A stretch of 64,000 nt of DNA. Origin: Aureimonas jatrophae. Lineage in GTDB: Bacteria; Pseudomonadota; Alphaproteobacteria; Rhizobiales; Rhizobiaceae. Under the pieces are notes generated by a model. It saw only the letters and a program-made list of their open reading frames with translations, searched no databases and was not told where the DNA came from. A program made the translations under genes and the position numbers. The stretch is taken from NCBI RefSeq assembly GCF_900104035.1, contig NZ_FNIT01000004.1, positions 124,001 to 188,000 on the forward strand, in the 5' to 3' direction. This document shows positions 8,947 through 17,274 of this stretch, piece after piece. The stretch's first letter is position 1. Each line of letters opens with the position of its first letter.

Positions 8947-9591
8947 TCAGCGTGGGTCCCCGTCCTCCTGGAAGAGGACGACGGCGCGGCCGGTGCGGCA
9001 GGTTAGTTCGACCGGCCCCGTCGCCTCGTTGGACTGCGTGAGAAGCGAGCCGAAGGGCAGCGCCACGTCCTGAAGCGGAAAGCGCGCCCCCCGGATCGTC
9101 AGCCCCGCGACGTCCGAAAAGCGCAGAACCGAGAACTGCGCGCCGCTCGCCGCCTCGAGCCGGACCGGCGCGGGCCCGAGCGGCAGGCAGCGCTCGCGCC
9201 CGTCGCTCATCGCGACCGCAAGGCCCCGCTCGTGCTCGCGCAGGAGCAGCACGAGATGGCTGAAGGCGTGGTCGCTGCGCCCGCCCATCGCCCCGATCAG
9301 CAGCACGTCGCGCGCCCCGCGCGCCCGCGCTTCGAGAAGCGCCACCTCACCGTCGGTCTCGGCCTTGTCGCGCGGCAGCGAGCGGCGCTCGACCGCCGGC
9401 CAGCCGGCCAGGTCGGCAGGCGTGGCGGAGTCGAAGTCGCCGACCCACAGTTCCGGCGCGACGCCGAGCGCCCTCGCATGGCGGATGCCCGCATCGGCCG
9501 CGATCGCGCGACGCCCGCTCACCGCCGCGCGCAACCGCGCGGTCGGCTCGATCGGCCCGGCCAGAAGGATGACGAAGCGGGTCGGGTCCAT
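8947..9591 (-). CDS. thiN: thiamin pyrophosphokinase
   Basis: This 214-residue enzyme transfers pyrophosphate from ATP to thiamin to give the cofactor TPP. Motifs typical of the family are AADAGIRHA, the metal/ATP site ELWVGDFDSA and the RDKAETDGE segment that binds nucleotide, followed by GAMGGRSDHAFSHLVLL. The C-terminal half is the beta-rich substrate domain. ATG 9591 is chosen because family members start just before the FVILLAG strand; an in-frame start at 9639 would add 16 unconserved residues. The gene diverges from the TPP riboswitch and thiBPQ importer genes, which fits salvage of external thiamin: import, then direct pyrophosphorylation. Confidence 0.92.
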   Translation of the reverse strand: MDPTRFVILLAGPIEPTARLRAAVSGRRAIAADAGIRHARALGVAPELWVGDFDSATPADLAGWPAVERRSLPRDKAETDGEVALLEARARGARDVLLIGAMGGRSDHAFSHLVLLLREHERGLAVAMSDGRERCLPLGPAPVRLEAASGAQFSVLRFSDVAGLTIRGARFPLQDVALPFGSLLTQSNEATGPVELTCRTGRAVVLFQEDGDPR

Positions 9592-9658
9592 GACGGGGCC
9601 TTTTTCTGTCGCGTCCGGTCTCTTGCCGCCTCCCGGCATCCTCCGCTAGATGGAACCT

Positions 9659-9747
9659 GTCCACACGGGGTGCCCATCCGGGCTGAGAGGCGGTTGTCCG
9701 CCAACCCGCCGAACCTGATCCGGATCGTACCGGCGGAGGGATGGGGG
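9659..9747 (+). promoter_or_regulatory. TPP riboswitch (THI element)
   Basis: The leader of thiB contains the conserved parts of a thiamin pyrophosphate aptamer in order: CGGGGTGCCC, GGGCTGAGAGG (CTGAGA at 9683-9688), a variable hairpin GGCGG...CCGCC, then GAACCTGATCCGGAT and CGGCGGAGGGATGGG. P1 can pair CCACA with TGGGG at the ends. The thiB ribosome site lies about 50 bases downstream, so control of translation initiation or of early termination are both possible. High TPP would be expected to repress the importer. Confidence 0.95.
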
Positions 9748-9808
9748 CCATCGCGACATCGATCCCGACGCGACGCCTTTCCGTCCCCTGCCCTGGAGGA
9801 GAGTGCCG

Positions 9809-10819
9809 ATGGCCCGCCGCCTTGCCGCCCTTGCTGCCGCCCTGTCGCTGGTTGCCGTCGTGCCGGCACGCGCCGAGGACAAGCCGGTACTCACCGTCTA
9901 CACCTACGAGAGCTTCACGCCCGACTGGGGTCCCGGCCCCCGGATCGAGGCGGCCTTCGAGCGGACCTGCGCGTGCGACCTGCGCTTCGTCGGGCTGGAG
10001 GACGGCGTGTCGATCCTCAACCGCCTGAAGCTCGAGGGCGCCTCGACACAGGCCGACGTCGTGCTCGGCCTCACCGCCGAACTGGTTCCCGAAGCCAAGG
10101 CGACCGGCCTTCTCGCGCCGTCGGGCGTCGATCTGTCCGCGCTGACCGTGCCGGGCGGCTTCGGCGACGACACCTTCGTGCCCTTCGATCGGCTCGATCT
10201 CGCGTTCGTCTACGATTCCGAGGCGGTGGAGGACCCCGCCACGTCGCTGGACGCGCTGGTGAACGGGGACCCGGACGAGAAGATCGCGATCCAGGATCCG
10301 AGAACCTCGACGCCGGGCCTGGCGCTCCTTCTCTGGGTGAAGGCGGTCTACGGCGACCGCGCCGAGGAGGCCTGGACGAAGCTCTCGCGGCGCATCCTCA
10401 CCGTCACGCCCGGCTGGAGCGAGAGCTACGGCCTGTTCACCAAGGGCGAGGTGCCGATCGTCCTGTCCTATACGACGTCGCCGACCTACCACGAGATCGA
10501 GGAGAAGACGGATCGCTACAAGGCGATGCGCTTTGCGGAAGGGCATTACCGGCAGGTCGAGCTCGCCGCCCGCCTCAAGGCGTCGCCGCATGCCGATCTC
10601 GCCGAAAGCTTCCTGCGCTTTCTCGTGTCGCCCGAGGTCCAGTCGATCCTCCCGGTCACCAACTGGGCGTTGCCGGTCGCCGCGACCGCCGAGCCGCTGC
10701 CGGCCGCCTTTGGCAACGTCGTGCAGCCGCCCAAGCCTCTGGAGATCCCGGCCGAGGAGGTGGCGCGCCAGCGCTCCGGCTGGACCGAGGAATGGTTGCG
10801 GGCGATGGCCCGGCGATAA
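9809..10819 (+). CDS. thiB: thiamin ABC transporter substrate-binding protein
   Basis: This 336-residue periplasmic protein binds thiamin, TMP or TPP and delivers it to ThiPQ. It starts with a signal peptide cleaved after VPARA. The mature start KPVLTVYTYESF and the conserved GLEDGVSILNRLKLEG, FDRLDLAFVYDSE and STPGLALLLWVKAVYGD blocks are characteristic of ThiB. It carries two cysteines (ACDL region), unusual but seen in relatives. GGAGGAGAG lies just ahead of ATG 9809. It is the first gene after the TPP riboswitch and the operon continues with thiP and thiQ. Confidence 0.96.
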   Translation: MARRLAALAAALSLVAVVPARAEDKPVLTVYTYESFTPDWGPGPRIEAAFERTCACDLRFVGLEDGVSILNRLKLEGASTQADVVLGLTAELVPEAKATGLLAPSGVDLSALTVPGGFGDDTFVPFDRLDLAFVYDSEAVEDPATSLDALVNGDPDEKIAIQDPRTSTPGLALLLWVKAVYGDRAEEAWTKLSRRILTVTPGWSESYGLFTKGEVPIVLSYTTSPTYHEIEEKTDRYKAMRFAEGHYRQVELAARLKASPHADLAESFLRFLVSPEVQSILPVTNWALPVAATAEPLPAAFGNVVQPPKPLEIPAEEVARQRSGWTEEWLRAMARR

Positions 10820-10824
10820 GCGCC

Positions 10825-12429
10825 GTGCTCGCTCCCGCCGACCGCCGGCTGCGTCGGGCGCTCGGCCTGGCCGGCGGGCTGGTCGCCTTCGGCTTTCTGG
10901 CCGGCGCGCTTCTGGCCGTGCCGCTCGTGACCGGACTGTGGCCCGCCGCGCCGCTTGCGCTGCTCCAGGATCCCTATCTGCGCGGCATCGTCGCTTTCAC
11001 GCTCGAACAGGCGGCGCTCTCCGCACTCCTGTCGCTGGCCCTCGGCATCCCGCTCGGCCTGGCGCTTCACCGCACGCGCCTGCCCGGTCGCGCGTTTGTG
11101 CTGCGTTTGTTTCTCGTGCCGCAAGCCCTGCCGCCGCTGGTCGGGGCGCTGGGACTTCTCGCCGTGTTCGGACGCGGCGGCTGGCTTGGCGATGCGTTCG
11201 CGCTCGCCGGCCTCCCCCGGCCGTCGATCTACGGGCTCGCCGGCATCCTGTTGGCGCACGTCTTCTTCAACGCGGCGCTCGTCGCCCGGCTGGTGTATGG
11301 CGCGCTCGGGGCCGTTCCGCACGAGAGCTGGCGCATCGCGGGGCAACTCGGCCTTTCTCCGCTGGCGGTGCTGCGTCATGTCGAGGGACCGGCCGTCCTG
11401 CGCGCGCTGCCCCAGGCCGCCTCGCTGGTGTTCGCGCTGTGCGTGACGAGCTTCACGCTGGTGCTCGTTCTGGGGGGCGGGCCGGCGGCGACGACCGTCG
11501 AGGTCGCGGTCTACCAGGCGCTGCGATACGACTTCGATCCGGGCCGGGCGCTGGCCTTGGCGCTTCTGCAGATCGGCTTGGTCGCGCTGGCGCTGGCGCC
11601 GCTTCTCATGATCGGAGGCAGCACGGCGGATCTTGGTCTCGGGCATGCGGGAGCGGCCCGCCGCTTCGACCGTCCCAGCCGTGGGCGCACGGTGTTGGAC
11701 GGGTTCGTGATCGCCCTTGGCCTGGCGCTTCTTCTGTGTCCCCTCGCCGCGCTCGTGGCGAACGGGCTGGCCGCCGATCTCGGCCGCCTCGTCGGCGACC
11801 CGGCGGTCGCACGCGCCGCCCTCACCAGCCTTCTGGTCGCGGTTCCCGCGGCGCTCCTCGGCCTTGGCCTGTCGCTCGCCCTTGCGTTGGCCGCGGCGGG
11901 CGGCGGCACGTTCGCCCGCCTTGCTGCGGGAGGCGCCTCGGCCCTCGTCCTCGTGGTGCCACCGATCGTGGTGGGTGCGGGCTGGTTTCTTCTTCTGCGC
12001 GGCACGGGCGATGTGGCACGTCTCGCGCCGGTCGTGGTCGTGGTGGCGCAGGCCGTCCTGATCCTGCCTTATGGGGTGCGCCTCTTCCTGCCCGCGATCG
12101 TGGAGGCTGACCGGCGGCACGGGCGACTGGCGCTGGGCCTCGGCCTGACCGGCTGGGCCCGGCTCCGGCATCTGGAGGGACCAGCGCTGCGGCGCCCAGC
12201 AAGCCTCGCGCTCGGCCTCGCGCTGGCGGTCTCGCTTGGAGACCTCAGTACGGTCGCCCTGTTCGGCTCCACCGATTTCACGACCCTGCCGCTCCTTCTC
12301 CTGCAGCGCATGGGCTCCTATCGCTCGGCCGACGCGGCCGGCCTCGCCCTTCTTCTGGGACTCGGCGTGCTCGCGGTGCTTCTGGCCGCCGAGGTCAGCG
12401 GGCGGCAGCGCGGGGAGACCCGCGCATGA
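10825..12429 (+). CDS. thiP: thiamin ABC transporter permease
   Basis: This 534-residue inner-membrane protein has two fused permease halves with about twelve hydrophobic segments, as expected for ThiP (usually about 535 residues). Each half has an EAA-like loop: GAVPHESWRIAGQLGLSP in the first and EADRRHGRLALGLGLTG in the second. GTG 10825, five bases after the thiB stop, gives the normal family length. ATG 10792 inside thiB is a possible alternative that would add 11 residues. The 3' end overlaps thiQ by ATGA. It forms the channel for thiamin uptake. Confidence 0.93.
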   Translation: MLAPADRRLRRALGLAGGLVAFGFLAGALLAVPLVTGLWPAAPLALLQDPYLRGIVAFTLEQAALSALLSLALGIPLGLALHRTRLPGRAFVLRLFLVPQALPPLVGALGLLAVFGRGGWLGDAFALAGLPRPSIYGLAGILLAHVFFNAALVARLVYGALGAVPHESWRIAGQLGLSPLAVLRHVEGPAVLRALPQAASLVFALCVTSFTLVLVLGGGPAATTVEVAVYQALRYDFDPGRALALALLQIGLVALALAPLLMIGGSTADLGLGHAGAARRFDRPSRGRTVLDGFVIALGLALLLCPLAALVANGLAADLGRLVGDPAVARAALTSLLVAVPAALLGLGLSLALALAAAGGGTFARLAAGGASALVLVVPPIVVGAGWFLLLRGTGDVARLAPVVVVVAQAVLILPYGVRLFLPAIVEADRRHGRLALGLGLTGWARLRHLEGPALRRPASLALGLALAVSLGDLSTVALFGSTDFTTLPLLLLQRMGSYRSADAAGLALLLGLGVLAVLLAAEVSGRQRGETRA

Positions 12430-13163
12430 ACGGTCTGCAGCTCGACGGCATCCTGTTTCACCACGACGACGCGCCCTTTCGCTTCGACCTCGACGTGCGC
12501 CGGGGCGAATGGATGGCGTTGATCGGTCCCTCGGGCGCGGGCAAGTCGACGCTGCTCGATCTCGCCGCCGGCTTCATCGCCCCCGATGCGGGGCGGATCC
12601 AGATGGCGGCCCGCGACGTGACGGACACGGGGCCTGCGGAGCGGCCGCTCTCGATCGTCTTTCAGGACGACAACCTGTTTCCCCACCTCACCGCCGAGGA
12701 GAACGTGGCGATCGGCATCGCCCCGGGCCTTCGCATCGGCCGCCGGGCACGGGAGCGGGCCCGTCAGGCGCTGGGCGAGGTCGGGCTCGGCGCGTTCGCG
12801 CAGCGCCGTCCCGCCGCCATGTCCGGTGGCGAGCGCCAGCGCGTCGGGCTAGCACGCGCCTTCCTGCGCGAGCGACCCGTCCTGCTTCTCGACGAGCCCT
12901 TCGCCGCGCTCGGCCCCGCGCTTCGCCGCCAGATGCTGGACCTTCTCGCCGCATCCCGCGCGCGCCGAGCCGATCCGCCGACCGTTCTCATGGTGACCCA
13001 CCATCCCGAGGATGCGCGCGGCGTCTGCGACCGCGTGGCGTTTCTGGAGGGCGGCGTGGTGCGGGCCGTGGGCGAGACGGATCTCATGCTGGGCGCGCAG
13101 GCCCCCACGGCCGTGCGCCGCTATCTCGGCGCCTTGACGCCCGGTGCGGAGCCGGCACCGTAA
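12426..13163 (+). CDS. thiQ: thiamin ABC transporter ATP-binding protein
   Basis: This 245-residue ATPase drives ThiBP-mediated thiamin import. Walker A is GPSGAGKST (about residues 34-42), the Q-loop VFQDDN follows, the signature is MSGGERQRVGLARA and Walker B is VLLLDEPF. The switch histidine lies in MVTHHPEDA. It overlaps thiP by four bases. A strong hairpin with a T-run follows 36 bases after the stop, so it is the last gene of the riboswitch-controlled operon. Confidence 0.95.
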   Translation: MNGLQLDGILFHHDDAPFRFDLDVRRGEWMALIGPSGAGKSTLLDLAAGFIAPDAGRIQMAARDVTDTGPAERPLSIVFQDDNLFPHLTAEENVAIGIAPGLRIGRRARERARQALGEVGLGAFAQRRPAAMSGGERQRVGLARAFLRERPVLLLDEPFAALGPALRRQMLDLLAASRARRADPPTVLMVTHHPEDARGVCDRVAFLEGGVVRAVGETDLMLGAQAPTAVRRYLGALTPGAEPAP

Positions 13164-13198
13164 TTTCGGCGGCTTTATCCACCAAGAGACGGCCGCCA

Positions 13199-13238
13199 AA
13201 CGAGATGGTCGGGTCGTCGGGGTGTCCGTCTCGTTTTT
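13199..13238 (+). terminator. rho-independent terminator after thiBPQ
   Basis: AACGAGATGG and CCGTCTCGTT form a ten-pair stem (one G-T pair) around a 17-base loop, followed immediately by TTT. It lies 36 bases downstream of the thiQ stop on the same strand and fits the end of the thiamin operon. Confidence 0.7.
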
Positions 13239-13335
13239 CCGGCCCTGTGCTCGCGTCGCCCTTTCGCGTTCGAGCGGGGGCGATTACATGAGAACGGACC
13301 CGCAACGGACGGGCGGTTCCGGGGGATCGAGGGGC

Positions 13336-14853
13336 ATGGTGGAGAGGCTGGGTGCAGGGCTGGGCGCGGCTGGTCGTCGTTGGGGCGTGATCGCCCTGAC
13401 GCTGGCCGCGCTGTCGGGCTGCACCTCGCTCGGCAGCGGGCTCGAGGAAGCGGGCGGGGAACTTCAGACCGGCTACCTGCCGGGCCAGAGCCGCACGCCG
13501 GTTTCCTTCGAGGGCGTGCAGGAGAACGATCCGCAGTCGCCGATCGGCCGCTCGCAGCATCCCAAGATCCTGGCGGCCTACGGCGGCGCCTATTCCGATC
13601 CCAAGCTCGAACTGATGCTGGCCGGGATCGTCGGCAAGCTCGGCGCGGTGTCCGACGATCCCGGCCGCGCCTACCGCATCACCGTTCTCAACTCGCCCAA
13701 CATCAACGCCTTCGCCCTGCCGGGTGGCTATCTCTACGTGACGCGCGGTCTGCTCGCGCTCGCCAACGACTCGGCCGAGGTCGCGGCGGTGCTGGCGCAC
13801 GAGATGGGCCACGTGAAGGCCAATCACGGCATCGAACGCCAGCAGCGCGAGGAGGCGGCCGAGCTCGCCGGTCGCGTGGTGCACGAGGTCCTGGCGAGCG
13901 ACACGGCGGCGCGCGCCGCATTGGCGCGCGGGCGCCTGAACCTCGCCTCGTTCTCGCGCAACCAGGAACTTCAGGCCGATGCCATGGGCATCAAGCAGAC
14001 GGGCGATGCCGGCTACGACGCCTATGCGGCGGCCCGCTTCCTGCGTACGATGGACCAGTTCTCCTCGTTCCGGAACGCGTTCCAGGCCTCCAATCCCGAC
14101 CTCGACTTCCTGGCCTCGCACCCGGCCGCGCCGCAGCGCGTCGAGCTGGCCAAGAAGCATGCCAGCGCGTTCGGACCGGAGGGCTCGGGCGCGACCGACC
14201 GCGATCGCTACCTGTCGGGTATCGACGGCATGCTGTTCGGCGACACGGCGTCGGAAGGCTACGTGCGCGGACGCGCTTTCTTCCATCCGGGCCTCGGCAT
14301 CACGTTCCAGGTGCCCGAAGGCTTCGTGATCGACAACACGGCGGAGGCCGTGCTGGCCACGGGTCCCGGCGACACGGCGGTGCGCTTCGACGGCATCGCC
14401 ATTCCGCAGACGACGACGCTGACCGATTATATCCAGAGTGGCTGGGTCGGCGGGCTCGACCGCACCTCGATCCGACCGTTCCGGATCGGCGAGCTGGAGG
14501 CGGTGTCGGCTCAGGCGGCCGGCGGCTCCTACGTCTTCAACGTCACCGTGGTGCGGGTCGGCGGGCAGGTCTACCGCTTCCTGACCGCGCTTCCCGCCGA
14601 CTCGGCGGAGCGCCTGCCGCCGATCGCCCAAAGCATCGCCAGCTCGTTCCGCCTGCTGGGCCCGGCCGAGCGCGAGCAGTTGAAGCCTCTGCGCGTGCGC
14701 ATCGTGACGGCGCGGCCGGGCGACACCGAAGCCTCGCTCGCCTCGCGCATCCAAGGCGTTGAGCGCAAGGTCGAGATGTTCCGCCTGTTGAACGACATGG
14801 ACGACCTCGGCCCCGTCAAGGCCGGCACGCGCTACAAGATCATCGCCGAATAG
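13336..14853 (+). CDS. M48 family metalloprotease, predicted lipoprotein
   Basis: This 505-residue envelope protease has a lipoprotein signal: a hydrophobic stretch ending in the lipobox LSGC, with lipidated Cys29. The zinc site HEMGH is at residues 155-159 and the third ligand lies in QELQADAMG. The domain order is signal, M48 peptidase (about 75-270), then a second domain and a C-terminal VKAGTRYKII segment resembling a LysM end. Such BepA/YfgC-like proteases act in outer-membrane quality control. I chose ATG 13336 because it puts the lipobox at the usual distance. ATG 13288 (GCGGGGG upstream) would add 16 residues before a very long n-region and cannot be excluded. Confidence 0.88.
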   Translation: MVERLGAGLGAAGRRWGVIALTLAALSGCTSLGSGLEEAGGELQTGYLPGQSRTPVSFEGVQENDPQSPIGRSQHPKILAAYGGAYSDPKLELMLAGIVGKLGAVSDDPGRAYRITVLNSPNINAFALPGGYLYVTRGLLALANDSAEVAAVLAHEMGHVKANHGIERQQREEAAELAGRVVHEVLASDTAARAALARGRLNLASFSRNQELQADAMGIKQTGDAGYDAYAAARFLRTMDQFSSFRNAFQASNPDLDFLASHPAAPQRVELAKKHASAFGPEGSGATDRDRYLSGIDGMLFGDTASEGYVRGRAFFHPGLGITFQVPEGFVIDNTAEAVLATGPGDTAVRFDGIAIPQTTTLTDYIQSGWVGGLDRTSIRPFRIGELEAVSAQAAGGSYVFNVTVVRVGGQVYRFLTALPADSAERLPPIAQSIASSFRLLGPAEREQLKPLRVRIVTARPGDTEASLASRIQGVERKVEMFRLLNDMDDLGPVKAGTRYKIIAE

Positions 14854-14874
14854 CCACGCCGTCGTCGGATCCGT

Positions 14875-15363
14875 TCACGGGATCAGGATGCGCCCCTGAG
14901 GCTCGTCGGACGACAGATCGCTGGTCTCGGGCACCTCATCTTCCCTGCCAGCCGGATTGAAGCGCAGTCGCACGACCGAGGTCGGCATGCCGCCGCCCGC
15001 ATGCGTGACGGCGAGGTCCAACCAACCGTTCGTGCGCGTCGTCAGGACCCGCACCGGCAAACGCACGAGGGGCGCTTGCAGAATGGTTCGGCACGGACCC
15101 GTCCCCTCGCAGCTGACGACCCACAGCGTGCAGCCGCCGGTGCCGCAGCTACCCGGGTCCCGATCGTAGACGACGAATTCCGGACCGCCGTCGCCGCCGA
15201 AATCGGCCGCTGCCCAGCGGTACCGTGTCACCTCCAGCGCGTCGCGCAGGTATGCGGCGAGCGGCGGAGGCGGTGCCGACCGGGCATGGACGGGAGATGC
15301 CAGGATAGCCGTCAGCGTCATCGCCGCCGCGAGACGGGAGCTTGGCCGAATGGGAAGGAGCAT
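14875..15363 (-). CDS. exported hypothetical protein
   Basis: This 162-residue protein has a signal peptide (cleavage near SPVHA) and no other membrane segment. The mature part contains ADFGGDGGPEFVVYDRDPG followed by CGTGGCTLWV, a pattern common in small periplasmic proteins with a calcium-like acidic loop and a disulfide. Four cysteines are spaced as two pairs (CGTGGC and C..GPC). It converges on the M48 protease gene with a 21-base gap. No function can be assigned; a periplasmic or surface role is inferred. Confidence 0.7.
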   Translation of the reverse strand: MLLPIRPSSRLAAAMTLTAILASPVHARSAPPPPLAAYLRDALEVTRYRWAAADFGGDGGPEFVVYDRDPGSCGTGGCTLWVVSCEGTGPCRTILQAPLVRLPVRVLTTRTNGWLDLAVTHAGGGMPTSVVRLRFNPAGREDEVPETSDLSSDEPQGRILIP

Positions 15364-16080
15364 GAGGACGCAATCTCTGGGTCGACGGGGTCCCCCGAGA
15401 TCGCATCGCCTGGTTTCACGACGATGTCTTGGCCGTCTGCTGCACGCCGTGGAACGATCCGGGTGCCGGACGCCCGATCAGGCCTCGGATGCCAACCGCA
15501 GACGGTCTCGCGCGCTGTCGGTCTGCATACGCTGCTCCTTGCGGATAATGGCGAACGCGGCCTTGCCCGTCAGGTAGACGATGCGTGGGCGCGCGACCTG
15601 GTCGGCCGCTGCCAAGCCCCTGACCAGATGCGGCATGAGGCCGAGGCCGAACCATCAGCGCGGCATGAAATGCCATCGGAGTGCCTACAGCCGCACGCTC
15701 CTAGACCGATGCCTGCACCCGTGGGCGGGATGTCATAGAGCAGCGGACCGCGTATGCATCGACCGCTGTGCGCGCATCTGCCGGCTGACGGGCGCGGAAC
15801 CTGCAGCGGGAGCGCGCCGTCGCAACGTAGTTCCGCTCGTTATTTGAACTCTCCAACGCCTGCGCGCTTCCCTTCCCGATCGATGGGTCGGGTGCGAGGG
15901 AAAAGCGCCTTCTGAATAGATCTGAGCCGCCCTGCGGCCACCGTCCGCGATCCCCTGCCAAGAGGTGAGCACGAGACGTGATGCGATACGGGCTGGCGCA
16001 CTGGAATCTTGCCGGTGAGCGGGTATCCGTCCTATCGCAGCGGTAGCAATCCGCATGATGCGCCGCGACTTGCCGATACG
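15364..16080. other. 717-base stretch without a convincing gene
   Basis: No full-length gene is visible. The reverse strand from about 15651 to 15478 has a short open frame that reads like the end of a real protein (MPHLVRGLAAADQVARPRI, then LTGKAAFAIIRKEQ, stop at 15478), but it begins right after a stop codon and has no ribosome site. It may be a gene remnant. Longer open frames on either strand (for example 15701-16093 reverse) have poor codon character and no recognisable domain. Base composition is more mixed than in flanking genes. Confidence 0.4.
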
Positions 16081-16107
16081 AAAAGGCCGCCACGAGGGCG
16101 GCCTTTT
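16081..16107 (-). terminator. rho-independent terminator of rpoH
   Basis: AAAAGGCCGCC and GGCGGCCTTTT form a perfect 11-pair stem around a five-base loop, with T-runs in both directions. It lies 24 bases after the rpoH stop, so reverse-strand termination is the obvious use. Confidence 0.85.
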
Positions 16108-16131
16108 GATATTTCTACCGATGCGAAGCGA

Positions 16132-16998
16132 TCAGGCGACGAAGGCGGCTTCGTCCGGATTGGCCTGAAGCAGGGCCACGCGCAGCTTCTCCAGCGCACG
16201 GGTCTCGATCTGGCGCACGCGCTCCTTGGAGATGCCGAGCTTGGAACCCAAGGCTTCCAGCGTCGCGCCGTCGTCCTGCAAGCGGCGCTCGCGGATGATC
16301 TTGAGTTCGCGCTCCGACAGGACGCCGAGCGCCGAGCGAAGCCACACGACGCGCCGCTCGTCGTCGATCGAGGCCGAGACCATCTCGTCGGGCAACGGGT
16401 CGTTGCAGACCAGGAAGTCCTGGCGATCGGCCGAGCCCGAGTCGTCTTCCATGAGAGGAGCGTTCAGCGACGAGTCTGGACCGGACAAACGCGAGTCCAT
16501 CAGCGCGACGTCGCCTTCGGACACCTTCAGCGCAGTTGCGATCTCGCGGTACATCTCGGTGCCGGACAGGCTCTCGGACCCTTGGCTGAGGCGGGCGCGC
16601 AGACGGCGCAGGTTGAAGAACAACGCCTTCTGGGCAGACGAGGTACCGCCACGAACGATCGACCAGTTGCGCAGGATGTAGTCCTGGATCGAGGCGCGGA
16701 TCCACCAGGTGGCGTAGGTCGAGAAGCGCACCTCCCGCTCGGGCTCGAAGCGGGCGGCGGCCTCGAGCAGACCGACGTGACCTTCCTGGATGAGGTCGTT
16801 CATGGCGAGGCCGAAGTGACGGAACTTCGAGGCCATGGAGATGACGAGGCGCATATGAGCGGAGGTGATGCGGTGCAGCGCCTCTTGGTCCTGATGCTCC
16901 TTCCACCGGACCGCCAGCTCGTACTCCTCTTCCCGCTGCAGATAGGGGGCGGCCATGGCGGCCTGGATGAGGTGACGGCGGGTGGACTGAGACTTCAT
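16132..16998 (-). CDS. rpoH: RNA polymerase sigma factor RpoH (sigma-32 family, RpoH2-like)
   Basis: This 288-residue sigma factor belongs to the RpoH group. Region 2 shows AHMRLVISMASKFRHFGL and the core-binding LIQEGHVGLLEAAARFEP; the RpoH box is QKALFFNLRRLR; region 4.2 is LGISKERVRQIETRALEKLR. Hyphomicrobiales often carry two rpoH genes, and the divergent N-terminus and EcfG-type promoter here suggest the RpoH2 (oxidative and general stress) paralogue; that subtype call is an inference. ATG 16998 has GGAAGG eight bases upstream. It is monocistronic: a terminator follows the stop and a putative stress promoter precedes the start. Confidence 0.93.
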   Translation of the reverse strand: MKSQSTRRHLIQAAMAAPYLQREEEYELAVRWKEHQDQEALHRITSAHMRLVISMASKFRHFGLAMNDLIQEGHVGLLEAAARFEPEREVRFSTYATWWIRASIQDYILRNWSIVRGGTSSAQKALFFNLRRLRARLSQGSESLSGTEMYREIATALKVSEGDVALMDSRLSGPDSSLNAPLMEDDSGSADRQDFLVCNDPLPDEMVSASIDDERRVVWLRSALGVLSERELKIIRERRLQDDGATLEALGSKLGISKERVRQIETRALEKLRVALLQANPDEAAFVA

Positions 16999-17078
16999 TG
17001 GTTCGGACCTTCCCAACGGAAAACGCGTGGATCCGAACGCCGCAGAAACGGGACCGAAACCCGGCGCTCTGTTGCGTT

Positions 17079-17103
17079 AACACTGTCCGCTGACGAAGGT
17101 TCC
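17079..17103 (-). promoter_or_regulatory. putative EcfG-type (GGAAC-N16-TGTT) promoter of rpoH
   Basis: On the reverse strand GGAAC (17103-17099) is followed by 16 bases and TGTT (17082-17079), close to the alphaproteobacterial EcfG consensus GGAAC-N16/17-CGTT. A transcript would start near 17071, about 75 bases before the rpoH ATG. In Rhizobium, rpoH2 is known to be transcribed by an EcfG-type sigma factor, which supports the call. One position of the -10 differs from consensus. Confidence 0.6.
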
Positions 17104-17220
17104 CAAAGGGGTAAACTTTTTTCGGCAAAATAGCGCGGCGTAAAAAAGTTCAAGGGGAAGAAGGAGATGCGCAGGCATGCGTCGATCTCCGACACTTGGC
17201 GTATCATTTCATCGCGCAAA

Positions 17221-17246
17221 AGAAAAGCCGCCCCGAAAGGCGGCTG
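17221..17246 (-). terminator. rho-independent terminator of carD
   Basis: AGCCGCC and GGCGGCT form a seven-pair stem with loop CCGAAA; on the reverse strand it is followed by TTTCTTTT. It lies 29 bases after the carD stop. Confidence 0.75.
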
Positions 17247-17274
17247 ATCTGGGACGTCCCGGGTTGAGAACCGC

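Noticed and set aside
16009-17133. Forward ORF of 374 codons opposite rpoH
   Set aside because: It is the shadow of a sigma factor with complete regions 2 to 4 on the other strand.
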